64,000 nt of DNA from Nocardioides humi (GTDB lineage: Bacteria; Actinomycetota; Actinomycetes; Propionibacteriales; Nocardioidaceae). The DNA lies in contig NZ_CP041146.1 of NCBI RefSeq assembly GCF_006494775.1, positions 3,596,001 to 3,660,000 on the forward strand, in the 5' to 3' direction. This document shows, one piece after another, positions 51,012 to 60,537 of the stretch. How positions within the stretch are numbered: position 1 is the stretch's first letter; every line of letters begins with the position of its first letter. The position numbers and the translations under genes were made by a program. Under the pieces are notes generated by a model. That model was given only the letters and a program-made list of their open reading frames with translations. It had not been told where the DNA came from and did no database searches.

Positions 51012-53813
51012 TCAGCTGTGACGCTCTCCCTGGTCCCGGCCGCCCTGGTCCCGCGCTGCGAGAGCGGCCCCGATCTGGCGGCGCGAGCGGACCCCGAGCT
51101 TCGCGAACACCTTCCGCAGGTGCCAGTCGACGGTGTGGGAGCTGATGAACAGCTCCGCGCCGATCTCGGCGTTCTTCAGGCCGTCGGCGGCCAGCCGGGC
51201 GATCTGGGCCTCCTGCGTCGTGAGCGCGTCGGGGACCCTGGGAGGTGCCGGCCGCGGCGCGGCGGCGCCGGTGGCGGCGAGCTCGCGGCGGGCACGCTCG
51301 GCGAAGGCGGTCGCGCCGATCTGGGTCAGCAGGTGGTGGGCCCGCCCGAGCATCCGCCGCGCCTCGGGCGTCCGCTCCTGCCGGCGCAGCCACTCGCCGT
51401 AGACGAGATGCGCCCGCGCCACCTGCATGCCGACCTGCGCCGGCGCGAGCCGCTCGAGCGCCTCCCGGTAGTACGGCTCGGCGGCGTCGGGCTCGCTCAC
51501 CAGCGCCGTGACGTACGCCGCGGTGCCGGCCGCCCAGTCGGTGCGGCCGGCCTCCGCGCGGCTGCGGAGGTCGGCCACCGCGGCGGACGCCTCCTCGGGT
51601 CGGCCCAGCCGCGCCGCGGCCTCGGCGAGCTCGAGCATCGACCAGGTGGACAGGCCCATCTCGGCGGGATGGGCCGCACCGCGTCGGGCCGCGGCGAGCG
51701 CCTCCTCGTGACGGCCCAGCCCGTTGAACAGCACGGCGGCGGACCACTCGCTGGCGGTGATCGCCTTCCCGTCGTCGCGCAGCTGGACGTCCTGGGCCAC
51801 GGCGTCGATCGCGCGCTGGGTCTCCGTCTCCTGTCCGCGCCACGGCGCGACGACCAGGGCGCCGTAGTGCGCGAAGAAGCTGCTCCCGGTGATCTCGCCC
51901 AGGGTCGCGGCCTGGGCGGCCAGCGACTCCGCGGTGACCAGGTCCCCGGCGTACACCCGGGCCGAGAGTCGCAGCAGGAGGGCGGACGGCAGCACCGCCA
52001 GCGCCCCGAGCTCCCGCGCCAGCTCCACCAGCGTGGTGGAGAAGGTCGTCCAGCTGCCGAAGTCCCAGGCGTCGTGCGCCGCCCGGCACGCCAGCGGGAG
52101 CCAGCCGACGCCCTCGTCCGCGCCGAGCGTGGGTCCCTGGCCGAGCTGGGTCAGGGCCTGCTGGACGAGGGGTACGCCGGCGGCGTACCCCTCCGCGACC
52201 ACGAGTGCGATGCCCCGGAGCAGCCGGTCCACGCGGCGGTGCGTCAGCGGCTCGGGCATGCCGAGCACGGCCGCCGCCACCTCGGGCAGGCCGACCTCCC
52301 CGGCCATCTGGCCCGCGGTCAGCGCCGCGTACATGGCGTCGCGGTAGGTCTCGGTGGCGAGGGCGGGGTCCAGCGGCTCCAGGCGCCGCGCGGCGGAGAG
52401 CAGCAGCGGCAGGCCGGAGCTCGCACTCTGCGAGGCGAACAGGATCCGCCCGCGGGCCAGGTCGGCCTGGGCGGCGTCGTACTCGCCGAGGGGCGCGAAC
52501 CGGGCGAGGTCGAGCAGCTCGACGGCCTGGTCGAACGCCCCGGCCTGGGTCTTGGCCTGGGCGGCCGCCACGGTGCGGGAGCCGCGCCTCGCCGGGTCCG
52601 GGGTCAACTGCGCGGCCCGGTCGAGGAACGCCGCCGCGGCGGCGATGCCACCCCGGGCACGAGCGCGCTCGGCGGCCTGCTCGAGCCCGGCCGCGACGGC
52701 CTCGTCCGCCTCGGGGACGGCGCTCGCCAGGTGCCAGGCCCGCCGCTCCGGGTCGTGGTCGGGATCCGTGGCCTCGGCGAGGGCGTGGTGGACCTGCTGG
52801 CGGCGGGTGGGAGAGGCCGTGCCGTACGCCGCCGAGCGCACGAGGGGATGGCGGAAGCGGACCATGCTGCGGACCAGGACCAGCCCGGTCGCCTCGGCCT
52901 CGGCCGCCGCGGGCTCGAACTCGATGCCGAGCAGCGCCACCGCCCGCCGCAGCACGGCGGGATCGCCGGCGGGCTCGGCCGCCGCGGTGAGCAGGAACTG
53001 CTGGGTGGCGGGCGTCAGCTCCTCGATCCGGTCCAGGAAGCCGCGCTCGATCTGGTGGGCGAGCGGGAGGGCCTGGGGTGTGCCGGGCTCCCCGGCCTCC
53101 TCCGTCGCGGTGAGGCCGCGGGGGAGCTCGAGGAGGGCCAGCGGGTTCCCCCGCGCCTCGGCCAGGATGCGGTCGAGCACGCGGTCGTCGAAGCGTCCCG
53201 GGCTGGTCCGGGCGAGCAGGGCGCGGGCGTCGGGGTCGCCGAGCCCCTCGACGAGCATCCGGGGCAGGCCCTGGAGGGGGTGTCCGGCGATCGGCTCGCG
53301 GAGCGCGAACACGAGTGCGACCCGCTCGGCGAGCAGCCGCCGCGCCACGAAGGCCAGGGTCTGGGCCGACACCTGGTCCAGCCACTGACCGTCGTCGACC
53401 AGGCACACCACGGGCTGCGTGGCGGCGGCGTCGGCGAGGAGGTTGAGGACCGCCAGGCCGACGAGGAAGCGGTCCGGCGGGTCGCCGGCGCTCATCCCGA
53501 ACGCGGTCTCGAGCGCGCTGCGCTGCGGCTCCGCGAGGCGGTCGAGGTTGCGGAGCAGCGGCGCACAGAGCTGGTGCAGCCCGCCGAAGGCCAGCTCGAC
53601 CTCGGCCTCGACCCCGGAGATGCGCATCACCCGGCAGCCGGACGCGTGCTCCTGGACGTGGTCGAGCAGGGCGGTCTTGCCGATCCCGGCGTCGCCGTGG
53701 ACCAGCAGGGCGGCACCGTGTCCGCCCTTGGCGCTCGTGACGAGCTCGTCGAGGGCGGTGCACTCGCGGCGCCGGCCGAGCAGGCCTCCGTGCGCCCCAG
53801 TCGTTCGCTCCAT
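51012..53813 (-). CDS. Large LuxR-family (LAL) transcriptional regulator
   Basis: 933 aa. N-terminal AAA-type ATPase with Walker A GDAGIGKT (residues 40-47) and Walker B VVCLVDDGQWLD, a long TPR-like helical middle, and a C-terminal LuxR helix-turn-helix (from about 864, EIGAELFISSHTVDWHL). LAL proteins activate operons in response to a ligand and ATP. ATG at 53813. Follows the sigma gene by 44 nt. Clearly paralogous to the LAL at 54720. Target genes unknown; it could act on its own neighbours. Confidence 0.92.
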   Translation of the reverse strand: MERTTGAHGGLLGRRRECTALDELVTSAKGGHGAALLVHGDAGIGKTALLDHVQEHASGCRVMRISGVEAEVELAFGGLHQLCAPLLRNLDRLAEPQRSALETAFGMSAGDPPDRFLVGLAVLNLLADAAATQPVVCLVDDGQWLDQVSAQTLAFVARRLLAERVALVFALREPIAGHPLQGLPRMLVEGLGDPDARALLARTSPGRFDDRVLDRILAEARGNPLALLELPRGLTATEEAGEPGTPQALPLAHQIERGFLDRIEELTPATQQFLLTAAAEPAGDPAVLRRAVALLGIEFEPAAAEAEATGLVLVRSMVRFRHPLVRSAAYGTASPTRRQQVHHALAEATDPDHDPERRAWHLASAVPEADEAVAAGLEQAAERARARGGIAAAAAFLDRAAQLTPDPARRGSRTVAAAQAKTQAGAFDQAVELLDLARFAPLGEYDAAQADLARGRILFASQSASSGLPLLLSAARRLEPLDPALATETYRDAMYAALTAGQMAGEVGLPEVAAAVLGMPEPLTHRRVDRLLRGIALVVAEGYAAGVPLVQQALTQLGQGPTLGADEGVGWLPLACRAAHDAWDFGSWTTFSTTLVELARELGALAVLPSALLLRLSARVYAGDLVTAESLAAQAATLGEITGSSFFAHYGALVVAPWRGQETETQRAIDAVAQDVQLRDDGKAITASEWSAAVLFNGLGRHEEALAAARRGAAHPAEMGLSTWSMLELAEAAARLGRPEEASAAVADLRSRAEAGRTDWAAGTAAYVTALVSEPDAAEPYYREALERLAPAQVGMQVARAHLVYGEWLRRQERTPEARRMLGRAHHLLTQIGATAFAERARRELAATGAAAPRPAPPRVPDALTTQEAQIARLAADGLKNAEIGAELFISSHTVDWHLRKVFAKLGVRSRRQIGAALAARDQGGRDQGERHS

Positions 53814-53857
53814 GGCTGCTGGGGAGCCTACCGGCAGGCGCGGGTCCCGGGCGGCGC

Positions 53858-54541
53858 TCAGGCGGCTCGCGACTGCTCCTGCTGTGCCGTGTTCCGCTGC
53901 CAGGTCCCCTGGCAGAGCAGCCGCTCCAGGTCGTCGAGGCCGCGGCCGCCCGCCGCCGCCGCGAAGGCCGTCGTCAGCCGGCGGTGCGCCAGCCGGTCGA
54001 CCGGGCGGTCCCGCCCGGTCCGGATCCGCGGCTGGGCCCGGTGCACGAGCTGTCGTGCGTTCGGGCTGCTCGTGCCGAGCAGGTCGGCGATGTCGTGGTA
54101 GCTGTAGTCGAAGCACTTGCGCAGCAGGTACGCCGCCAGCTCGGCCGGTGACAGGCGCGCCATCAGCAGCCACAGGGAGTCCGCCACGTCGCCGGCCTGC
54201 TCGACCCCGAGGGTGAGGTCCTGGGTCCCGTCGGGGACCTCCGAGACCGGTGCGTCCATGGCGACCTCGTGGCGGTGCCGGGCCGACTGGATGACGTTGA
54301 TGGCGAGGCGGGTCGTGGTCGTGGTCAGGAAGGCGGCCGGGTTCCGGATCGCCTCCAGGTCGGTGCGCTGCCAGCGCAGCCATGCCTCCTGGACCACGTC
54401 GTCCGCGCCGCAGGCGTCGCCGGTCACGCGGTAGGCGATGCGGAACAGGTGGGGCCGCAGGGCGAGGAAGCTGGCGAGCGCCGGCTCGTGGGATGCCGGT
54501 GCGCCGGGCCCGGCCGTCGTACTCGGGATGGGGAGAGACAT
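53858..54541 (-). CDS. ECF-type sigma factor lacking the usual C-terminal SnoaL domain
   Basis: 227 aa. Region 2 (RPHLFRIAYRVTGDACGADDVVQEA) and region 4 (LRKCFDYSYHDIADLLGTSSPNARQLVHRA) are intact. In SigJ-like ECF sigmas a SnoaL-like domain follows; here only its first helix is recognisable before the protein ends in a Gln-rich tail. The gap to the LAL gene (44 bp) leaves no room for the rest. ATG at 54541 after AGGAGG. No anti-sigma gene nearby. Confidence 0.87.
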   Translation of the reverse strand: MSLPIPSTTAGPGAPASHEPALASFLALRPHLFRIAYRVTGDACGADDVVQEAWLRWQRTDLEAIRNPAAFLTTTTTRLAINVIQSARHRHEVAMDAPVSEVPDGTQDLTLGVEQAGDVADSLWLLMARLSPAELAAYLLRKCFDYSYHDIADLLGTSSPNARQLVHRAQPRIRTGRDRPVDRLAHRRLTTAFAAAAGGRGLDDLERLLCQGTWQRNTAQQEQSRAA

Positions 54542-54670
54542 GGGTGGATTCCTCCTGTGAACGGCCCTCTCGGTGCCGTGTGCTCCACCCTTCGCGCCCA
54601 CGGGGGCGCACCGCGCCCCGGAGTCGCGTGGTCGACCCCCTGGCCCGGTACGTGGCCACCCGGGCCACGA

Positions 54671-54721
54671 GACCCCGGGGACCACGCACCACCCTGGTGC
54701 GCCGCGTGGGGTCCCGGGGTC
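54671..54721. terminator. Long hairpin terminator after the second LAL gene
   Basis: Arms GACCCCGGGG and CCCCGGGGTC enclose an inner CGCACCA/TGGTGCG stem with a 3-nt loop and small bulges. It touches the LAL stop codon and separates LAL transcription from the sigma gene. Confidence 0.6.
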
Positions 54722-57497
54722 AGGCGGGCGTGGCCAGGCCCAGGGCCTCCAGCGCCGCGGGCAGCTCGCGCCGCGAGCCCACGCCCAGCTTCGTGTACAC
54801 CTTGCGGAGGTGCCACTCGATCGTGTGCGGGCTGAGGAACAGCTCCGCGCCGATCTGCGGGTTGGTCATCCCGCCGGCCGCGAGCACCGCGATCTGCGAC
54901 TCCTGCGGGGTCAGCCGCGTCGCCGGCTGCGACTCCCGCACGCGGATGTGCTCGCCGGTGGCCTCGAGCTCGCGGCGCGCCCGCTCCGCGAAGGCCCGCG
55001 CGCCCATGCCGTCGAACATCTCGTACGACGTGCGCAGCTGGGTCCGCGCCTCGGCCCGCCGCTGGCTGCGGCGCAGCCACTCGCCGTACAGCAGGTGGGT
55101 CCGGGCGACCTCCACCACGACCCGGTCCTGGGCCAGCAGCTCCAGGCCGTGCCGGTACGACGCGTCGACGTCGTCGGTCTCGGCGAGCAGCGCCCGGCTG
55201 CGGGCCCGGACGCCGCGCGCCCAGCCCGACGGGACCGGCTCGGTGAGCTCGGTCAGCCGGGCCAGGGACTCGCGGGCCTCGGCCAGCTCGCCGCAGCGCG
55301 CCGCGGCCTCGATGTGCTCGACCAGCGACAGCCCGGTGAAGTTGAAGCCGTCGTGCTCGATGCCGGCGCGTGCCGCGACCAGCGCCTCCTCGTAGCGCCC
55401 GAGACCGTTGTTGAGGACGCCCTGGACGTAGCCGGTGACCCCCAGGAGCGAGACCTCGCCGTGCTGTGTGGCGCTCACCCGCGCCTCGTCGATCACGCCC
55501 GCGGCGGGGCCTGCCTCGCCCCGCCAGGCGGCCAGCACCAGCGCGGCGTACTTGTGCGGGGCGTTCCCGGTCGCCGTGGCGATCGCGTCGGCCTCGTTGA
55601 TCATCGCGTCGGCGGTGGCGAAGTCGCCGTGGTGGATGCGGACGCCGCCGGCGTAGATGAGGGCGGGCGGCAGCACGCCCAGCGCGCCGATGTCCCGGGC
55701 CAGCCGCACGGCCCGGCCTGAGAGGGCGTCCCACGCGGGCAGGTCCCACGCGTAGTGGATGAAGGCCTCCAGCGCCACCGGGACCAGCAGCAGCCAGCGC
55801 ATGATCGCGTCGCGGCCGTCCAGCTCCTCGCCCACGAAGGGCTCGAGCGCCCGGCGCAGCGCGGGGATGCCGGGCTCGTGTCCGTCGGCGAGGAGCGTCG
55901 CGACGCCGTCCAGGAGCAGGTCGGAGGCGGCCGAGCCGGAGGCGGTCACCCGGGCGGAGCGGGCGGCGACGGCCGCCGCGCGGGCGCCGGAGGGGCCGTG
56001 GACCCGGCCGGCGAACACGGTCGCGCTGATGGCCTCGAGATAGGTCTCCCGCGCGAGCGGGGAGCCGGTGTCGTCGAACCGTGCGGCCGCGTCGAGCAGC
56101 AGCGGCGCGGCCTCGTCGCTGCGGCTGCGGGTGAACAGGATGCGGGCGCGCAGGCGGGTCAGCCGTGCCCGGTCCAGCGGCTCGAGCGGGCACAGGTCGG
56201 CCAGCGCGGACATCTCCGTCGCCCGGTCCAGCGAGGCCGCGGAGAAGTGCGCCTCGGCCGCCGCCAGCGCCCGGCTACCTCGCGCCCAGGCGTCCGGCGT
56301 GAGGACGGCGGCGCGCTCGAGGAGCACGGCCTCGGCGGCCACGCCACCACGCTGCCGGGCGCGGCCGGCGGCCTGGACCAGCCCGGCGGCCACCTCCTCG
56401 TCGGGTCCCGCGGCGGCCTGGGCGGCGTGCCACGCGCGCCGGTCCGGGTCCAGCACCGGGTCCGTCGCGGCCGCCAGCGCCCGGTGGGCGGAGCGACGCT
56501 CGGCCGGGTCGGCGTGGCGGTAGACCGCGGAGCGCGCCAGCGGGTGGCGGAACCGGACGGACTCGCCGAACTCGACCAGCCCGGCGGCCTTGGCGGGGGC
56601 GGCGTCCGGGGTGATGCCGAGGGCCTCGGAGGCGCGGACCAGGAGCCGGGCGTCGCCGATCGGCTCCGCGGCCGCGAGCAGGAGGAGCTTCCGGGTCTGG
56701 GCCGGCAGCGCCTCGACGCGCTGCGCGAAGTCCTGCTCGACCCGGCCGGAGACCGAGACCGGCTCGACGTCCTCGACGCCGTAGGCCAGCTCGGCGGCGC
56801 TCCGGCCGCGGGCGAGCTCGCGCAGGGCGAGCGGGTTGCCGTGGGTCTCGGCGACCACCCGGTCGCGGATCCGCTTGTCGAGCCGCCCGCCGAACACGGC
56901 GGCGAGGAGTTCGGCCGAGGCCCCCGCGTCGAGGCCGCCGACCGGCAGGTGGGGGAGGTCGAGCAGCACCGCCGCCCCCTCCGGGTCGCGCACCGCGAAC
57001 ACCATGGCCACGGCCTCGGCGAGGAGGCGGCGGGCCACGAACTCCAGTGTCTGCAGCGACACCTGGTCCAGCCACTGCGCGTCGTCGACGACCAGGAGCA
57101 CCGGCCGGGTCTCGGACGCCCGGGTGAGGAGGCTGAGCACCGCCAGGCCGACGAGGAAGCGATCGGGCGGGTCGCCGGCGGCCGTCCCGAACGCGACCTG
57201 GAGGGCGTCGCGCTGGGGTGGGGGGAGCGCGTCGATCCCGGCCAGGAACGGCGCGCAGAGCTGGTGCAGGCTCGCGTAGGCGAGCTCCATGTCCGCCTCG
57301 ACGCCCTGGGCCCGGCTCACGGTGACGCCCGCCGCCTGCTCGGCGACGTAGGAGAGGAGGACCGACTTCCCGATGCCCGCCTCGCCCCGGAGCACGCGGA
57401 CCGCGGAGTCCCCGGCGCGCAGCGCGCCCAGCAGATCGTCCAGCGCCGCGCACTCGCGGCGCCGACCGACCAGGTGGGGAAGCGGGGGAGTGCTCAT
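54720..57497 (-). CDS. Large LuxR-family (LAL) transcriptional regulator
   Basis: 925 aa from ATG at 57497 (AGGAG spaced 5 nt). Walker A GEAGIGKS (residues 38-45), Walker B LLVVDDAQWLD, helical repeats, and LuxR HTH from about 862 (QIGAELFLSPHTIEWHL). Same architecture and length as the LAL at 51012, with many shared motifs (GDPPDRFLVGLAVL, RRLLAE), so the two arose by duplication. Divergent from the flavoprotein gene at 57628, which it may regulate. Confidence 0.92.
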   Translation of the reverse strand: MSTPPLPHLVGRRRECAALDDLLGALRAGDSAVRVLRGEAGIGKSVLLSYVAEQAAGVTVSRAQGVEADMELAYASLHQLCAPFLAGIDALPPPQRDALQVAFGTAAGDPPDRFLVGLAVLSLLTRASETRPVLLVVDDAQWLDQVSLQTLEFVARRLLAEAVAMVFAVRDPEGAAVLLDLPHLPVGGLDAGASAELLAAVFGGRLDKRIRDRVVAETHGNPLALRELARGRSAAELAYGVEDVEPVSVSGRVEQDFAQRVEALPAQTRKLLLLAAAEPIGDARLLVRASEALGITPDAAPAKAAGLVEFGESVRFRHPLARSAVYRHADPAERRSAHRALAAATDPVLDPDRRAWHAAQAAAGPDEEVAAGLVQAAGRARQRGGVAAEAVLLERAAVLTPDAWARGSRALAAAEAHFSAASLDRATEMSALADLCPLEPLDRARLTRLRARILFTRSRSDEAAPLLLDAAARFDDTGSPLARETYLEAISATVFAGRVHGPSGARAAAVAARSARVTASGSAASDLLLDGVATLLADGHEPGIPALRRALEPFVGEELDGRDAIMRWLLLVPVALEAFIHYAWDLPAWDALSGRAVRLARDIGALGVLPPALIYAGGVRIHHGDFATADAMINEADAIATATGNAPHKYAALVLAAWRGEAGPAAGVIDEARVSATQHGEVSLLGVTGYVQGVLNNGLGRYEEALVAARAGIEHDGFNFTGLSLVEHIEAAARCGELAEARESLARLTELTEPVPSGWARGVRARSRALLAETDDVDASYRHGLELLAQDRVVVEVARTHLLYGEWLRRSQRRAEARTQLRTSYEMFDGMGARAFAERARRELEATGEHIRVRESQPATRLTPQESQIAVLAAGGMTNPQIGAELFLSPHTIEWHLRKVYTKLGVGSRRELPAALEALGLATPA

Positions 57498-57627
57498 CGG
57501 TCTCCTGCGGGGGCGGTCGCGGACCTGGCGCCCGGCAGGTCCCAGGAGCACGGTAGCGCCCTGTCACGGGGAGTGCGCCCGCGCGGTCGGTACGGCAGGT
57601 ACGCGTCAGGCACACAGGAGGTCCCGC

Positions 57628-59358
57628 ATGCGCGCACGGAAGCACCAGCTGGCCACGTCCGTCCTCGTGATCGGCACCGGAGGGTCCGGCCTGCGGGCGG
57701 CCATCGAGCTCGCCGAGACCGGCGTCTCGGCGCTCGCGGTGGGCAAGCGGGGGCTCGACGACGCCCACACGGTGCTGGCGGCGGGCGGGATCAACGCCGC
57801 CCTCGCGACCACCGACGCCGCCGACACCTGGGAGCAGCACGCGGCCGACACCCTGCAGGAGGGCTACCTGCTCGCCGACCCCCGCACCGTGCAGATCGTG
57901 GCGCAGGGCGCGGCGCAGGGGATCCACGACCTCGAGCGGTACGGCATGCGGTTCGACCGCCAGCCGGACGGCCGGATCGCCCAGCGGTACTTCGGCGCGC
58001 ACACCTACCGCCGGACCGCCTTCGCGGGCGACTACACCGGCCTCGAGGTGCAGCGCGCCCTCCTGCAGCACGTCTCCCGTCTCGCGATCCCGGTGCTGTC
58101 CACCGTCTACGTGACCGAGCTGCTCGTCGACGACGGCGTGGTGTTCGGCGCCTACGGCTTCGACCTGGTCGACGGGTCGCGGTACGTCATCCACGCGGAC
58201 GCCGTGATCCTGGCGACCGGCGGCCACACCCGGATCTGGCGGCGCACGTCGTCGCGGCGCGACGAGAACACCGGCGACTCCCTGCGGCTCGCCGTCGAGG
58301 CGGGCGCCCGGCTCCGCGACGCCGAGCTGGTCCAGTTCCACCCGTCGGGGATCCTGGAGCCGGAGAACGCCGCGGGCACGCTCGTCAGCGAGGCCGCGCG
58401 AGGCGAGGGCGGGGTGCTGCTCAACAGCCTCGGCGAGCGCTTCATGGCGCGCTACGACCCCGAGCGGATGGAGCTGTCCAGCCGCGACCGGGTGGCGCTG
58501 GCGTCGTACACCGAGATCAAGGAGGGACGGGGCACCGACGCCGGCGGGGTGTGGCTCGACCTGTCCCACCTCCCGCGCGAGACGATCCTCACCCGGCTGC
58601 CCCGGGTGCACCAGACGCTGCTCGAGCTGCAGATGCTGGACATCACCAGCGACCCGATCGAGGTCGCGCCCACCGCGCACTACTCCATGGGAGGGGTCTG
58701 GGTCCGCCCCGAGGACCACGGGACCGACGTCGAGGGGCTGTACGCGATCGGCGAGGCCGCCAGCGGGCTCCACGGCGCCAACCGGCTGGGCGGGAACTCG
58801 CTGGTCGAGCTGCTCGTCTACGGCCGGCTCGCCGGGCAGGCCGCCGGGGACTACTCGACGGGACTGACCGGTCAGCGCCGCTCGCTCGGCGCCGTCCGGG
58901 ACGCGGAGGCCGAGGTCGACCGGACGCTGTCGCTGGACGGCGGGCAGAACGTCCGCGCCCTGCAGCGCACCCTGCGCAACCTGATGACCGAGCACGCCGG
59001 CGTCGTCCGCGACGAGGACGGCCTGCGGGCGGGCCTGGCCGCGCTCGAGGACCTCGAGTCACGCGCCGCCGACGTGGGCGTCCATGTCGACATCAGTGGG
59101 TTCCAGGACCTCGCACACGCCTACGACCTCCGCTCGGGCCTGCTCGCCGCCCGCGCGACGCTCCTGTGCGCCCTGGAGCGGCGCGAGACCCGCGGCTGCC
59201 ACAACCGCTCCGACTTCCCCGAGCTCGACCCCGAGCTGCAGGTCAACCTGGTGTGGTCCCCGTCGACCGGCGTGCGCCAGGAGGCCATCCCCCCGATCCC
59301 GACCGACCTCGCGGCGCTGATGCACGACGTCTCCGCCGAGGGGAAGCTCCTCGAGTAG
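57628..59358 (+). CDS. Fumarate reductase/succinate dehydrogenase/L-aspartate-oxidase-type flavoprotein
   Basis: 576 aa. N-terminal FAD site GTGGSGLRAA near residue 16; HTVLAAGGINAAL near 47; catalytic-type segments FHPSGI near 230 and EAARGEGGVLLN near 246; HYSMGGVWV near 351; C-terminal helical domain from about 430. No iron-sulfur or membrane-anchor gene follows, so a soluble oxidase or dehydrogenase is likelier than a respiratory complex. nadB-like function is possible, but no nadA or nadC is near. ATG at 57628 after AGGAGG. Confidence 0.85.
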   Translation: MRARKHQLATSVLVIGTGGSGLRAAIELAETGVSALAVGKRGLDDAHTVLAAGGINAALATTDAADTWEQHAADTLQEGYLLADPRTVQIVAQGAAQGIHDLERYGMRFDRQPDGRIAQRYFGAHTYRRTAFAGDYTGLEVQRALLQHVSRLAIPVLSTVYVTELLVDDGVVFGAYGFDLVDGSRYVIHADAVILATGGHTRIWRRTSSRRDENTGDSLRLAVEAGARLRDAELVQFHPSGILEPENAAGTLVSEAARGEGGVLLNSLGERFMARYDPERMELSSRDRVALASYTEIKEGRGTDAGGVWLDLSHLPRETILTRLPRVHQTLLELQMLDITSDPIEVAPTAHYSMGGVWVRPEDHGTDVEGLYAIGEAASGLHGANRLGGNSLVELLVYGRLAGQAAGDYSTGLTGQRRSLGAVRDAEAEVDRTLSLDGGQNVRALQRTLRNLMTEHAGVVRDEDGLRAGLAALEDLESRAADVGVHVDISGFQDLAHAYDLRSGLLAARATLLCALERRETRGCHNRSDFPELDPELQVNLVWSPSTGVRQEAIPPIPTDLAALMHDVSAEGKLLE

Positions 59359-59550
59359 CGCGATGACGCCCACCGCCCGCGCCGCCGCCGGCCGCGCGGC
59401 GCGCCGCCGACGCCTGCACGCGGCGCTCCTGCGCGGCGTCGTCGCCGTGGAGCCGCGCTCCTCCGCACGCGCACAGCCGGCGCCGCGACTCGTCACAACC
59501 CGCAGCCGAGACCTGTCGAAACCGACGACACCCAGGAAAGGGGAGAACAG

Positions 59551-60498
59551 ATGAACAACCACCTCGAGACCGAGGCCCGGAAGATGGCGGAGGCGACCGC
59601 GAACCCGCCGTACTTCTACGAGATGACGCCGGACCAGGCACGCGCGGTGCTCGACGACGTCCAGGCACAGCCCGTGCCCGTTCCCGACGTCGACGAGAAG
59701 TGGGTCGACGTCACGTCGCCCGTCGCCGACGTCCGGGTCCGGATCGTCCGGCCGCCGGCGGCCACCGAGCCGCTCCCGGCGGTCGTCTACCTCCACGGCG
59801 GCGGATGGGTGCTGGGCAACGCCGGCACCCACGACCGGCTGGTCCGCGAGCTCGCGGTCGGCGCGGGCGCGGCCGTCGTCTTCGTGGAGTACGACCGCTC
59901 GCCCGAGGCGCAGTACCCCCGCGCCCTCGAGCAGGCCTACGCCGCGGCGCAGTGGATCACCTCCCACGGCGCCGAGGAGGGCCTCGACGGGAGCCGCATC
60001 GCCGTGGCCGGCGACTCGGTGGGCGGCAACATGGCCGCTGCGCTGACGATCATGGCGAAGCGCCGCGGCGACGTCTCCTTCTGCCACCAGTCGCTGTACT
60101 ACCCGGTGACGGACGCGGCCCAGGACACCGCGAGCTACGCGGCGTTCGCGGAGGGCCCCTTCCTGCTGGCGAAGTCCATGGCCTGGTTCTGGGACGCCTA
60201 CCTCCCCGACGAGGAGAGGCGCGCGGAGATCACCGCGTCGCCGCTGCGGGCGACCTCGGAGGATCTCGCCGGCCTGCCCGAGGCGCTGGTCCTCGTGGTC
60301 GAGAACGACGTGCTCCGCGACGAGGGCGAGGCCTACGCGCGCAAGCTCGGCGCCGCCGGGGTGCGGACGACCGTCGTCCGCTACAACGCGACGATCCACG
60401 ACTTCATGATGCTCAACCCGCTGCGCACGTCCGCCGCCAGCACCGCGGCGATCGAGCAGGCCGTCCACGTCCTGCGCAAGGCGTTCACCCCTGCCTGA
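59551..60498 (+). CDS. Alpha/beta-hydrolase, hormone-sensitive-lipase family
   Basis: 315 aa. HGGG oxyanion motif (82-85), nucleophile Ser156 in GDSVGG, Asp near ENDVLRDEG and His in IHDFMML. Carboxylesterase of the HSL group. ATG at 59551 preceded by GGAAAGGGGAG. The upstream 192 bp (59359-59550) hold no supported gene. Forms a short unit with the next hydrolase. Confidence 0.88.
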   Translation: MNNHLETEARKMAEATANPPYFYEMTPDQARAVLDDVQAQPVPVPDVDEKWVDVTSPVADVRVRIVRPPAATEPLPAVVYLHGGGWVLGNAGTHDRLVRELAVGAGAAVVFVEYDRSPEAQYPRALEQAYAAAQWITSHGAEEGLDGSRIAVAGDSVGGNMAAALTIMAKRRGDVSFCHQSLYYPVTDAAQDTASYAAFAEGPFLLAKSMAWFWDAYLPDEERRAEITASPLRATSEDLAGLPEALVLVVENDVLRDEGEAYARKLGAAGVRTTVVRYNATIHDFMMLNPLRTSAASTAAIEQAVHVLRKAFTPA

Positions 60499-60537
60499 CC
60501 GGCAGGACCCACCACCCACACAGAAGAGGAAAACGCA

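Noticed and set aside
50907..54101. A plus-strand open frame of over 1000 codons.
   Set aside because: Antisense to the LAL regulator and sigma gene; low-complexity Gly/Arg composition and no motifs.
51012..57497. Antibiotic biosynthesis cluster, suggested by LAL regulators.
   Set aside because: No polyketide synthase, peptide synthetase or similar core enzyme is present.
57498..57627. Direct repeats GGTACG in the divergent LAL/flavoprotein promoter.
   Set aside because: Two 6-bp copies are expected by chance and show no clear spacing.
55755..59366. A plus-strand open frame of about 1200 codons.
   Set aside because: Partly antisense to the second LAL and partly out of frame with the flavoprotein; no family features.
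59363..59554. A 63-codon plus-strand frame whose stop overlaps the next gene as ATGA.
   Set aside because: Ala/Arg-rich with no ribosome-binding site or family; the overlap alone is not enough to call it a gene.
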